NCBI RefSeq assembly: GCF_963576615.1
Contig: NC_088711.1
Location: 39,056,621-39,120,620, forward strand
Source of the DNA: Watersipora subatra
Lineage: Eukaryota > Bryozoa > Gymnolaemata > Cheilostomatida > Watersiporidae
Length of the DNA: 64,000 nucleotides
Direction of reading: 5' to 3'
Shown: one piece after another, positions 27,225 through 38,754 of the stretch
Numbering within the stretch: the stretch's first letter is position 1
How the letters are laid out: the number at the start of each line of letters is the position of its first letter
Position numbers and translations under genes: made by a program
The notes under the pieces: generated by a model
Databases searched by the model: none
What the model was told of the DNA's origin: nothing
What the model saw: only the letters and a program-made list of their open reading frames with translations

Positions 27225-27810
27225 ATGTTATCTCATGATACATTATTCTACACCATGTTGCGTCATGTTATCTCATGTTACATCATGTTATCTCATGTTA
27301 CATCGTGTTATCTCATGTTACATCATGTTATCTCATGTTGCATCATGTTATCTCATGTTACATCATGTTATCTCATGTTGCATCATGTTATCTCATGTTG
27401 CATCATGTTATCTCATGTTGCATCATGTTATCTCATGTTGCATCATGATATCTCATGTTACATCATGTTATCTCATGTTGCATCATGTTATCTCATGTTG
27501 CATCATGTTATCTCATGTTGCATCATGTTATCTCATGTTGCATCATGTTATCTCATGTTGCATCATGTTATCTCATGTTGCATCATGTTATCTCATGTTA
27601 CATCATGTTATCTCATGTTGCATCATGTTATCTCATGTTGCATCATGATATCTCATGTTACATCATGTTATCTCATGTTGCATCATGATATCTCATGTTA
27701 CATCATGTTATCTCATGTTGCATCATGTTATCTCATGTTGCATCATGATATCTCATGTTACATCATGTTATCTCATGTTATTTCTTGTTACATTATGTTA
27801 TGCCATGTTA
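27225..27810. repeat. 20-bp minisatellite, about 28 copies
   Basis: Tandem CATCATGTTATCTCATGTTG with two common variants (final G or A; GTTA or GATA in the middle) arranged in longer patterns. The array is stop-free in several frames, which produces long false reading frames of the SCYLMLHHVI type. These are artefacts of the repeat. Confidence 0.95.
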
Positions 27811-27829
27811 GGCAATTGTAAGGACTGGT

Positions 27830-29530
27830 TCAAAAAATGTTGCATCTCAAACAAAAAACAATTGGCAGTTTCGTAATAGCACAAGTAATAAAACCAAAAG
27901 AGGCAGCTTGACTGTACAATATTATTCAATGCTGACTAGCAAACTAGGTTGGTTCTAACTTTTAGTTTAGTTTGTAACGAATCAATAGATGCATACAAAA
28001 CCATAAAACTACATATGGCATTTTATTGTAAGTGTAAGTTACAATAATGATGTATTGAATGTGTTTTGAAGATACCAGCAACTCCTGCAATTTTATCCAT
28101 CTCAGTACTGTTAAGCAGTTTTTACAACATCAATTATTGTGAATTTTATTAGTAACTTGTTACTAGCATTGAAAAATTGATGATTTTCTAATTGAGACCT
28201 CATTGTTTCATGTGGAAATATGTTACGAATAAATAGTTTAAATTAAATATAGTTAAAAAAGGCTTTTCACTAGATCAAGCACAAAGCATTTTCATGTTTA
28301 ACTAAATATATTTAATGCAGTTAATCAATTAAAATTTGCCTATTTCATAGTATTCAATAATTGATTTTATGATTTGAACAGAATCAAATGACTTTAAGCT
28401 TTCAAGTTTGTATAAAGTCAGTGTAATGTCCAGTGAATGTTATTTACACATTTGCTTGGTAAATTTGCATAATATAATTTAGAACTAAAGGCAGCTAAAA
28501 ATTAAAATTACTCAATCTTTTAAAAACTGCATGCATATTGAAAGTATTGAAACAAAAGAGCTATGATTTAAAGTTTAATAGAAGCTCATGTTATTTATAG
28601 TTCTGGTAAAACTTTATTTTTAATTTTATCAACCGAAACCCCTTTTCTACACACTATTATATCAAAATTCATAAAATTGTAAAACTTTTATCCCATTGTA
28701 AGCATGTTTAAAACTATCGCTATTTCTAGTTTATAAGTTAGATTGTGCAAATACTGGTCTGTGACTTTCGGGCGCAAGACTTTTTAGCAATGCTATTTTT
28801 ACACCAAAGAAATTATTTATGGTTATTTACAGTAAATAAATAATTTGATGAAAATAAATGAAAAAAACTTTATTTTCTTTATGAAATTTTACGCATAATA
28901 CCTTTTGCTTCAAAACACATGACAAAAATAAACTGCAATATTATTTCCGTTTGGTGTATTTCACTTGCTTAGTTCAGTAGTTAACTTAGTGTTTTATTGC
29001 ACATTTTAAGTGAGCAACATCACTGGACATCATTTTTATTCTAGGCACACAGAGACAGAAGCAACAGGCAAACATATAGAGATGTATTTGCATAAACAGG
29101 ATTCATCATTAAAGCTGACATGCTATTTTAGAAAAACATTTCCTGGCATCAAATTCTATATATTGTACATCATTGTCAGACTTTGAATTCTAAATATTAT
29201 TGTTTTGCATTCCAAAATTACTCGCATGTAGATGATAATAAACGTAACTAGAATTAATGTATGTTGAAACGACTAGATATGACATAGGAATGGAAAGATG
29301 CTGGTATGTTGAGGGATCTTAGTAGACAAAAACAGAGGATATGGGAACAGAGATGGTGAGTTGGTGGTGAACAGAGAGGTGGTTTGATAGGGAAGGTTCG
29401 AGTATCATCTATCCTTGAAATAGATAAACATATCTCACAGTAGATGGAAGACTGATTGACTGACTACCAAATGGGTAACTTGCATCTTAACAATTATAAT
29501 CGTGGTGGTATGAAGAGGAGAGGACTAGAA
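27830..29530. other. Non-coding region
   Basis: AT-rich sequence between the 20-bp array and the Gly-rich gene pair. No supported feature. Confidence 0.5.
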
Positions 29531-29543
29531 AAGGCTTTTACAA

Positions 29544-29855
29544 TATAAAAGCTTGCATTCCTCTTTTGAGCTAAAAAAGATAATCTAATTTTTGAACTGA
29601 GATGAAAAGGAGCAATTAAGAATGTCAAGTGCTTTTAATAGAAGTCGAGAATGGGTGGTTGCCATTTGCATAATTTTAAAATTAAGCCTCAGTGCACCAA
29701 CTTATCTAAGAATTACATGTACATGCCTGATAGTTACTACAACAATTTTGATTTGGCTGACCTTGCCTAGGTTTCTGCTGATTGGTCCTTTCTCCCAATT
29801 AATGATCACAGTACCCTTCCGGGACTGGCACCGATTTCTCGATGAGTCATTCTAG
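29544..29855 (+). CDS. Possible small secreted peptide gene or relic
   Basis: A TATA box (TATAAAA, 29544-29550) precedes an ATG at 29622. The first 28 codons read like a signal peptide (MSSAFNRSRE, then WVVAICIILKLSLSAP). After that the frame becomes hydrophobic and threonine-rich. In the +2 register the downstream DNA reads YMYMPDSYYNNFDLADLA and stop, which looks more like a secreted peptide. The locus could therefore be a small peptide gene with a frameshift, or a coincidence. A tiny uORF (from 29601) precedes the ATG. No homologue recognised. Confidence 0.25.
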
Positions 29856-30077
29856 TGAGCAATCTACGTGTATCTGGTAATCTAGGATTAGGTTAATTGA
29901 AAGTTTGACATGGCATAAAGTGGTGGAGAGCTTGAGAGATTATAAGATTATAAAACAAGATTCACAAAGCAGCTGAAAATTGCAATTACAAGGAAGTCCT
30001 TTCAAAATACTGTCTATAATTTTGATATATTATATTTAAATTGATTTATTAGGCAACATTGACTAATCCGTAGAAGC

Positions 30078-30146
30078 ATAAAATGGTGAACCAAAATTGG
30101 TGAACACAGTTACCAGTCAACAACTCTGACTTGAAGGTTCGTACAG
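30078..30146 (+). promoter_or_regulatory. Candidate promoter and leader exon of Gly-rich gene 2
   Basis: ATAAAAT at 30078-30084 is followed about 60 nt later by a strong donor (ACAG|GTGAGTGC, intron from 30147). This resembles the TATA-plus-short-leader layout of the other two Gly-rich genes. An alternative start is the stronger TATA box at 29544. Confidence 0.35.
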
Positions 30147-30489
30147 GTGAGTGCTTCTTGTATTTATTTTATTATCATTAGCTAAATGTTACACTGCTTG
30201 TATTTCTTTTTAACTATTCGAGTTTTACTGTAGAGCATTCTAAAAGTTTTGTATACTTACAAGCGCATGTGAATTTTAAAAACCCAAAAATACACTTGTA
30301 CATACATATATGCATGAACATGCATGTATATGAAAAGTACTATAAGCTAGTTAAAAAAGCTTTGCAATGCAACCATACATATTATATATAATAGTTTTTG
30401 TTTAATTCAAGCAGTTTTCAGAACTGTGAACAGAGATACTAGTTATTTGATATCTTCTATGACATTGTCTATCAATTTGATATTATGCC

Positions 30490-31200
30490 ATAAGTATTAA
30501 AATATATATTGTATTATATTATTTTGCGTTTTGGTAGTCGATGCTATCTTTTAATATATGGCATTAGGTTATGTTATAGTAATATAACATTATGTAGTGA
30601 TATGTTACTATATATTACTTTATGTTCATTCTGTTTTATTATTTTGTATCATGATACATTCTACAGCATTATATTATCAACAAGTATTTCTATTACGGTA
30701 TAATATACTGTTTCTTAACATCAATTTATATTATTTTTTATAATAATACTACATTATTACACTATTATGTTTTATAAATATAATAATATAATATTATGTA
30801 TATATATTATATCATTATAAAATATTTTTAAATTATACCATGCGACATTGCGTAATATCAAATTGTATATAATTATAATGTATGATATTTTATTATATAC
30901 TATAATATTATATTTTATTATATTCTACAATATATGTTTATATTATAAGATATATATTATAATATATTATAATATAAAATTATAGAATATAATATTATAG
31001 AATTTAATAAAATGCATTATATACTATTATGTCAAATAGTGATACAACATATTATATTAAAGGTTATTATGTAGTGTTATATTGTAGCTTATATTTCATT
31101 AAATTATATCATAGTCTATCTTGTGAGCTTATCCTGTATTGTATCATGTTATAACGCTTTACATTGTATGGTAATATATTGTGTTATAGTAGAGTGTGCA
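30490..31200. repeat. Decayed AT-rich simple sequence in leader intron
   Basis: Long run of TATAATAT-like words with no regular period, lying in the leader intron of the second glycine-rich gene, similar to sequence at 12870-13130. Confidence 0.6.
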
Positions 31201-31307
31201 GTATTTTTAGTGGCTATTTTCAGTGGCTATGTCTAAAAATAATTCATAATATTTTATAGTTATGTTTACAGATAATAATACAAAGAAGACACAATCACCC
31301 CTCTGTC

Positions 31308-32348
31308 ATGAAGTGGAGCATCGGGTTTGTGTATCTTAGCATAGTCTCTGGTTTAGTCTGCTCGATGCCATTAGGTGGTGGACTCGGCAATGGTCTAGGA
31401 CAAGGTCTTGGAGGAGGATTAGATAGTGGACTAGGAAACGGTCTCGGAAGTGGGCTAGGAAATGGGCTTGGAGGTGGGCTCGGAGGTGGACTAGGAAATG
31501 GACTTGGAGGTGGACTAGGAAATGGACTTGGAGGTGGGCTCGGAGGTGGACTAGGAAATGGACTTGGAGGTGGACTAGGAAATGGACTTGGAGGTGGGCT
31601 CGGAGGTGGACTAGGAAATGGACTTGGAGGTGGACTTGGAGGTGGACTAGGAAATGGACTTGGAAGTGGCCTTGGAGGTGGAGTAGGAAACGGACTTGGA
31701 GGTGGGCTTGGAGGTGGACTAGGAAATGGACTTGGAGGTGGACTTGGCAGCGGACTAGGAAATGGACTTGGAGGTGGACTAGGAAATGGACTTGGAGGTG
31801 GGCTTGGAGGTGGACTAGGAAATGGACTTGGAGGTGGACTAGGAAATGGACTTGGAGGTGGGCTTGGAGGTGGACTAGGAAATGGATTTGGAGGTGGACT
31901 AGGAAATGGACTTGGAGGTGGACTAGGAAATGGACTTGGAGGTGGACTAGAAAATGGTCGCGGAGGAGGATTTAGAAGTGGACGAGGAAATGGACTCGGA
32001 AGCGGGTTTGGAGGTGGCGTGGGAAATAGTCTCGGGGGTGGACTTGGAGGAAATTCAGTGGGATTCAGCAACAATAGGGGAAATCAGAATGGTGGTTCAG
32101 AGGTGTTTCAAACAGAATCAAGAAGGTAGAATATTTATTACAAACAAGTATCTTAATGGAGTCTAGAACTATTCGTACTTTCTTATTACGCTGCTACTGA
32201 CTTTGATAGTACTTTGCTATTGTGACTAAGCTGTGTTCTGATTATCTCTTAAAATATATTGTATGATAACAAAACTGCTACTATGCAATCTTTTATCATT
32301 ATATTTTATGCATTTTGTAGATATGTTGATGGACAAAGAGTGCAGTAA
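31308..32348 (+). CDS. Glycine-rich secreted protein 2 (2 coding exons, 281 aa)
   Basis: Exon 31308-32125 follows an acceptor at 31271. A 28-nt final exon, 32321-32348, follows ATTTTGTAG. The signal peptide is MKWSIGFVYLSIVSGLVCS, then MPLGGG. The mature protein is almost entirely GGGLGNGL / GGGLGG repeats with a few Asp, Ser and Arg interruptions, then a less repetitive tail (GGNSVGFSNNRGNQNGG, EVFQTESRR). The last exon adds YVDGQRVQ and a TAA stop. A GTGAGT donor (32382), an acceptor (32886) and an AATAAA at 33116 suggest a spliced 3'UTR. Likely an extracellular, elastic or matrix-forming structural protein. The proline-rich minus-strand frame over the same DNA is a shadow. Function is inferred from composition only. 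Confidence 0.85.
31379..31960 (+). repeat. Coding repeat array of Gly-rich protein 2
   Basis: Units of 24 and 18 bp encoding GGGLGNGL and GGGLGG alternate through most of the exon. Copies between 31500 and 31900 are nearly identical at the DNA level, so the array has been homogenised by unequal exchange or slippage; allele length probably varies. Confidence 0.85.
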
Positions 32349-32641
32349 CTTAGCAACAAGAAATCTGCATAGACTATGCTTAGGTGAGTATAACAATCAA
32401 AACATATTTTAATATAATGCCAGTTTTAGCAAAACTAATAGTACAGTATATTGTTAAAATTCTATAATTAGTAGTTGTTTAAAAAATTATAAAATATACT
32501 AATATTTCTGTAATAGCAAAATAGTGGTTTACAAAACTAATCAATAATTTTTACGGAGCAAAAATCTTCATGATTGAACACATTTTATCATTACTGGATA
32601 CTGAATATCCATCAATTTTGTATTATCTAAAGTCTTTGTTA

Positions 32642-32747
32642 AGTGGCTTAAGATAATACAAAGTTGATGGATATGAATTTTGTATTATCTTAAGCCACTG
32701 TGATAAGATGGCAGTGGCTTAAGATATACAAAGCCATTGCCATCTTA
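32642..32747 (+). other. Two adjacent hairpins in 3'UTR intron of Gly-rich gene 2
   Basis: The first is a perfect 21-bp stem (32642-32662 with 32679-32699) around a 16-nt loop. Five bases later, a 17-bp stem (32704-32720 with 32731-32747) has one G-U pair and a 10-nt loop. Both stems contain the word GTGGCTTAAGATA, and a further partial copy lies at 32618, so the locus is built from inverted copies of one short sequence. Confidence 0.75.
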
Positions 32748-33110
32748 AAATTTCAAAACAGTAACGCTAAAAAGGAACATTATTTGGCATTGCCAAAGAG
32801 AAATATCACTGCTGTAGTGAGATTAGCTTGATGTTATCTGGTTGTCCCAATGAACCAAGTAAACTCACACAATGTTGATGTTGTAGGTATGGAAAGAAAA
32901 ACAGCTACTGGCTTCAACACAGCGTCTGTCTCATCAATCAACAATCACCTCAACTCTGTACCGTATATCAACATCTAGTGATTTTTATTCTGAATGAAGG
33001 CAGACAATATTATTTCATGATATTATAAAATTTGAAGATTTTGCATAATTTATTTATATACAATATTTTTTTTGGGATTTATTACATACTACTGTTTTAA
33101 ATTTTAAGCT

Positions 33111-33121
33111 TGCAGAATAAA
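33111..33121 (+). terminator. Candidate polyadenylation signal, Gly-rich gene 2
   Basis: AATAAA at 33116 is the first canonical signal downstream of the stop codon at 32346-32348. Confidence 0.4.
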
Positions 33122-33129
33122 GCAAAATA

Positions 33130-34240
33130 CTGTACATGAATACTATGTAGAAATGACACAGAATGCAAAATTTAGACTTTGTATTTCAGCCTTATGACTT
33201 GCACAGATATATCATTTAAAAATATGCTTTAAATTGTAACTTGATAAATTCATACATGTCCAAAAGTAAAGGCTTAGATTTACATCTGATATTGCTATTC
33301 AAAGGTAGTGTGTACCTTATAAACATATAGTTCTAGCTGTTACAATGAGATACAATTGACTACCTCAATGTTACTTTTGCCATAAGAAATAACGTTGTAC
33401 AAGGTTTAAACAACCAGAAAATCTAGGAAAAAACTGTGTCATTGCAGCAAAAAAGCCACATGGAGACAAAGGGATTTTTCCACAAACTTTATATTGTTAT
33501 CACTGCTACCTTTCATCAAAAACCTTACTTATCCATTGAGCTTTAAAATATATAGAGTTGTGAAGTGTATGAGGGCTTTTGTACCTTTCGTTCTTTTAAA
33601 ACAATATTTTACATAGTTTGCAAGGCAGCTATGTTGGCAGTAGAAATGTAGAATCATTTTATTGTCATGAAATATAAAAAATACCTAAATGACCTGGCAA
33701 AATATTGAGCTACAGCACATTTAGTGCGGTGAAAAATTGTATTAATCAACTTCATTCAATCTGCATGAATCAGCAATATTGGAATTTTTGAAATCATATC
33801 AATCTTCTCAAACTTATTTAGACCCTACTATAATCCGTTTTACAAAAACAAGTTGTGCTTGCCTGAAATCTTGTAAACTTGCACCGTTACAATTATCCGC
33901 TAATCTATGGCACATCCTAGCACAAATAATTATGCACAAATCTTACGTAGGTTGATGCAGTTAAGTCATACATCTGAAATGATTGTGGTTTAGTTTTTCA
34001 GTTGATCTAACATGAAACTGATTAGCTATTTTAAAAACTTGAAGACATATCCATAAGCTGCTGCCTGTCTCCGCCTACTTAATCTAAAGATGATCCTGAT
34101 CGTTAATGAGGATTAACAGTTAGTAGACGATAAGAAGTAGACGTCAAAAAGGCCTAACAAAATGAAGGTTGTACTGTGATATTAAGGGTAATCTCCATTT
34201 ATATGGTTTATAGCAAGTTGATATATCACCCTAATCTCGG
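33130..34240. other. Non-coding region between Gly-rich genes 2 and 3
   Basis: No coding or repeat feature recognised. It should hold the upstream regulatory DNA of the third gene. Confidence 0.5.
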
Positions 34241-34241
34241 G

Positions 34242-34351
34242 TATATAACAGGATTCACGTGAGCCGAGTACAGTTGTGATTGCGGGTCAATCCATCTGAG
34301 CTACACTTTATCCAGCTTCTTTCTGTCGACTATATTACCTCTTCCCACACT
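34242..34351 (+). promoter_or_regulatory. TATA box and leader exon of Gly-rich gene 3
   Basis: TATATAA at 34242-34248 lies about 100 nt before a strong donor (CACACT|GTAAGTAT, intron from 34352), so the untranslated leader exon is roughly 34270-34351. The matching acceptor is TTATAG at 35533-35538, 33 nt before the start codon. Three copies of ATGCGCTTACTT follow the donor directly (34361-34399). Confidence 0.6.
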
Positions 34352-34509
34352 GTAAGTATACTATGCGCTTACTTATGCGCTTACTTATGCGCTTACTTCA
34401 AATAATCTTTTGATTAAACTTAAAAGGTTTTTAAAGAAAAAATAGCTGTTTTTATTGCTGCTGCTAACCTTGCAGCTTTTTAACAGAAAGTATTGCAAAG
34501 GGAGCTATA

Positions 34510-35065
34510 GTTAGCATGATATAGTCACCTTGTAACCTGTTTATAGCCTGTATGTTATACTTGTAGTGTAACCTGTTTATAGCTTGCATGTTATACTTGT
34601 GGTGTAATCTGTTTATAGCTTGCATGTTATACTTGTAGTGTAACCTGTTTATAGCTTGCATGTTATACTTGTGGTGTAATCTGTTTATAGCTTGCATGTT
34701 ATACTTGTAGTGTAACCTGTTTATAGAATATATGATACACTTATGGCATAACCTCCTTATAGTGTGTATGTCATCATGTAGTGTAACCTGTTTGTAGCAT
34801 GTATGTTATACTTGTAGTGTAACCTGTTTATAGAGTATATAATACACTTATGGCGTAATCTCCTTATAGTGTGTATGTTATACTTGTAGTGTTACCTGTT
34901 TATAGCTTGCATGTTATACTTGTAGTATAACCTGTTTATAGAGTATATAATACACTTATGGCGTAACCTCCTTATAATGTATATGTTATCATGTAGTGTA
35001 ACCTGTTTATAGCATGCATGTTATACTTGTGGTGTCACCTGTTCATACTGCACATGCTATACTTG
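34510..35065. repeat. 36-bp minisatellite in leader intron of Gly-rich gene 3
   Basis: About 15 units containing TGTAACCTGTTTATAGC and GCATGTTATACTTGT, with period about 36 bp. Variants alternate (GTAACC/GTAATC, TAGTG/GGTG), giving a partly 72-bp higher-order pattern. Repeated peptides in minus-strand frames are artefacts of the 3-divisible period. Confidence 0.9.
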
Positions 35066-35571
35066 TTTGTAATATTTTTGTAACATTTGGAAAAAATTTT
35101 ATATGATTCAAAAACCTTTGATTTTTGCAAATCATGATATTATCATATTGTTTAAAATACAATTTTATTGTTCTGTCGATTGCTTTAGATCATCTTATAG
35201 GACAGAGTGCAGTATGTTTGTACAAGTTAAACTCAGCTATGTCATAACTAATAGAACTTACTTATACATGTATACTAGTCAATATTTGCTTCCAGGAAAC
35301 GTTAATATATTATTTTCATATTTATTTCTATTATTATATTCTATATTAATATACTATTACCTTATTATTGCCCTATTAGCTGTTTTTCCACATAATTTGC
35401 ATTCGAGTTTACTTCGTTTTAGAACAAATCTGAGTGGAAGCAACTTAATTAGTTTAGTGATTTTGTATATGTGATTAGTTGTTGGCCTCTGCGACCGCAT
35501 CTAGTAATAATAGTTTTATTACTTTGATTCAGTTATAGCTTCTGAAGAACAGTCATAAAACAAGATACACG

Positions 35572-37382
35572 ATGAAGTGGCTTATCACCTTGATATACAT
35601 CAGTGCAGTATTGCATCGCGCTACCACAATGCCTCGAGGACCCAATTATGGTCCAGTTGCTGAAAGCGAATATGGTGTAGGCGAAGGTGGTAATCAAAGA
35701 GGAGGCTATGAAGGTGAAAGTTTTGATGGTGGAGAAGGCAGAAGAGATTCTGGAACAAGACAAAGGGGTTCTGAGGAAGGGTTTGACCAAGGGCAACAAG
35801 GTGGTAATGACGAAGGTTTTGGAGAAAGTTCATCAAGTGTAGGAGATGATGAAAATCAAGGAGGGCTTGGAGGTGGTGCAAATCAAGGAGGGCGTGGAGG
35901 TGGTGCAAATCAAGGAGGGCGTGGAGGTGGTGCAAACCAAGGAGGGCGTGGAGGTGGTGCAAATCAAGGAGGGTTTGGAGGTGGTGCAACTCAAGGAGGG
36001 CGTGGAGGTAGTGCAAATCAAGGAGGGTTTGGAGGTGGTGCGAATCAAGGAGGGCTTGGAGGTGGTTTTGGAGGAAGTTCATCAAGTGTAGGAGGTGGTG
36101 CAAATCAAGGAGGATTTGGAGGTGGTTTTGGAAATGGAATTGGAAATCTAGGAATTGGTCTGGGCAATAATTTTGGAGGCCAGTTTGGAGGGTTTGGAGG
36201 TAGAGCTGGAGGATTTAGCGGTGGGTTTGGAGGAATTGGAAGTGGAATTGGAGGTTTTAATGGTGGATTTGGAGGTCTCAATGGTGGGCTTGGAGGAGGT
36301 CTCAATGGTGGGTTTGGCGGAGGTCTCAATGGTGGATTTGGAAGAAGTCTAAATAGTGGGTTTAGTGGAGGTCTCAATGGTGGGTTTGGAGGAGGTTTCA
36401 ATGGTGGATTTGGAGGAGGTTTAAATGGTGGATTCGGAGGTCAGAGTGGCGGATTTAGAGGGGACTTCAATGGTGGATTTGCAGGTTTAAATAGTGGACT
36501 AGGTGGAGGTCTCAATGGTGGATTCAGTGGTTTAAACAGTGGATTGGGCGGAGGTCTCAATGGTGGATTTGGCGGAGATCTCATTGGTGGATTTGGTGGA
36601 AGTCTCAGCAGTGGGTTTAGAGGGGGTGTCAATAGTGGATTCGGAGGTCTAAATACTGGATTTGGAGGTGTTAATGGTGGGTTTAGTGGAGGCTCAAATG
36701 GTGGATTTGGAGGTGTCAATGGTGGATTTGGAGGTGTCAATGGTGGGTTTAGAGGAGGCTCAAATGGTGGATTCAGCGGGGTAACTGGTGGGTTGAATAG
36801 AGGTTTTGGTAGTTCCACAAGTGGATTTGGAAGAAACATCGGTTCAGGTACCGGATTTTCAGGTGGTTCTGGAAACAACCATGGAGGTAGAAACTTTGGT
36901 GAAAGTGTTGCTGAAAGCCAAAGCGTCAGGTAATAAATCTATTAACAAGTTTGAATTTCTAGCTTCTATCTTATGGATGAATAATATGACTGATTAACCT
37001 TCTGATTAATGATGTATCAATTTTAATACCTTTTATTAGAGCCTAAAGACAGCATACTGTATACTTATTCTACAACTTATTGATTTCCTAATGCTCTATT
37101 TCATTTAGATCGGTAGAGTAACACACATAAAAGGTCGATCTATAGTTTTAGCAGAGTTACATCTTTTAGGGCTGATGTAATACTGCTAAGTCGACATTAA
37201 AACTAAAACTTATCTTTTAGTTTGTGGAATTAATAAATACTTTTTATTTGTACTCTACTCTTTGTAACTCTTTCTCTTTGCTACTGCAAACTAAAAAAAA
37301 AACAATTTGAAATGTGTTTTATTATTAACAATGTTTTGAATTTCGTTTTCACAGGTTTGAAAATGGACAACAAGTATGGTAA
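35572..37382 (+). CDS. Glycine-rich secreted protein 3 (2 coding exons, 461 aa)
   Basis: Exon 35572-36929 and a 28-nt exon 37355-37382. The signal peptide is MKWLITLIYISAVLHRATT, then MPRGPNYG, close to the MKWSI...MP start of gene 2. Mature order: an acidic/Gln-Gly region (residues about 30-95: EGGNQRGGYEG, DQGQQGGNDEGFGE), GGGANQGGRG repeats (about 96-165), FGGGLNGG repeats (about 170-410), then a Ser/Asn/Gly tail (SVAESQSVR). The last exon adds FENGQQVW and stop, matching the YVDGQRVQ end of gene 2. The final TGG-TAA overlaps a GTAAGC donor (37379). If that is used, an acceptor at 39225 joins in frame and adds DMVKGNLKQITVESD and a Cys-containing end, stopping at 39310. Probably a secreted structural protein. 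Minus-strand proline-, His- and Leu-rich frames are shadows. Confidence 0.85.
35860..36060 (+). repeat. 30-bp coding repeat (GGGANQGGRG)
   Basis: Seven near-identical 30-bp units encoding ten residues each, with the eighth residue switching between G/R/F/L contexts. This Asn-Gln-rich block distinguishes gene 3 from its two relatives. Confidence 0.8.
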
Positions 37383-38754
37383 GCAGTTGTGTTCAACAAA
37401 AAAGATACATTCCTCATACTAAGGTTGGTAAATATTATCACAATAATCTATTGATTTTGTATTTTATTTTATTACAGCTAATAATCCTTGACATATACAT
37501 ATAAGTGTCAACTTATAATGAACACCTAAAGAAGCTACTACATAGCAGATTGCAGACTCATTTTGAAAGACCAATCTGAAAAACTTTTTAGGCTGGCAAC
37601 ATCATACACCTCAACACTGCATAACTTCAGTCTCTTTCTAAAATTTGCTTTCGCTTTTAAGAGCACACGTTAATGCAACAAAAAAATTTTCTGTACTTAT
37701 TCAGTAGCTTAAATCTCAGATAAACTGGTTAATATGGTTTCTACTGTCTAGATGGTAAAGAAGTTACAACATATCTAAGTTTGTCGGAACTAAAATACAC
37801 TCAAATTTAGATGATGCCAAACCAATTCATGAGATCAAATGTTGTTAATGATCTTTTTGTGTGACCAACATGTTTACAGCAAAATCAAATGCAGATTTAA
37901 AGCTAAAATTGCCTTTTGATAATACCATATTTGTCTGCTGTATTTTATATGAAGTATACTTAAATTTGATAGGCTTACACTAATATGTTTGCATTATGTT
38001 GTTCAACCCATACGTTGGCCAATAAAATCCTGGTATCTCTTTGCAATAACTGAACAAGACTTTAGCAGCGTGCAACTTTTTAATCATTATTAAAAAGTGT
38101 TTCCCATTTCAGTATAATAATAAATAATAATAATAAAAGAAATATAATAATATAATAATATAATAATAAAAGTATAATAATAAAAATTTTGTTTTATTTT
38201 TGTTTGGATTTTTCTCATCTAAAATCCATTGCGTAACAGAAATTTAAACAATTCCTTTTTGTCAAAACAATTGTAGTTAGTTTTTTTAAGTGCTAAAGCA
38301 ATTTAAAAAGCATAATTTTGTTTAATAGTATAATAATGCCATAAAAATATTTTTCACAAAAAGATTTTAAAAGTAATTCTGTAATTGATAAGTTTGATAT
38401 AGTTTAACTGTTTGTTGGATGTTTATGTTGACTAATAATAATACGAGCCTGTGGTCCACAAAATGCATTATGCATTTAGTTGATCATAAGCATAGCATGT
38501 AAAAGGTATGTTAAACATGTCAAATTTTTGATTTGTTAGCTAAAAACTTGCAGTCAGCCATATCATAGAACAGAGTCAACCCTTTTGTCTATTCTCACCG
38601 TTGATACACTAATGAGTGCTTGAGTAGATATATGTAAAATTATTTAATGCAAAAATTAGTGGTTTTCATCTTGTTTCAGTTCTGAGTGAAGCAGAATTAT
38701 ATGAGGTTTCCTAGTAAAATCTTTTGGTTATTAGTTTGACTTTTCAGCTGGTGT

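Noticed and set aside
27159-27876. Long frames rich in SCYLMLHHVI repeats
   Set aside because: They arise from the 20-bp tandem array, have no independent start or splice context, and are open in several frames at once.
31295-32074. 259-codon minus-strand proline/serine-rich frame
   Set aside because: It is the complement of the Gly-Leu repeats of Gly-rich gene 2; the plus strand has the signal peptide and splice sites.
34464-34697. Minus-strand repeat frame (MQAINRLHHKYN)
   Set aside because: Product of the 36-bp minisatellite, whose period is divisible by 3.
35621-36878. Minus-strand Leu/His-rich and Pro-rich frames and other plus frames in Gly-rich gene 3
   Set aside because: They are shadows of the Gly-rich repeats in frame with the signal peptide.
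37108-37121. Alternative last exon of Gly-rich gene 3 after TTCATTTAG (RSVE stop)
   Set aside because: The exon at 37355 matches the last exon of gene 2 in length, phase and residues, so it is preferred.
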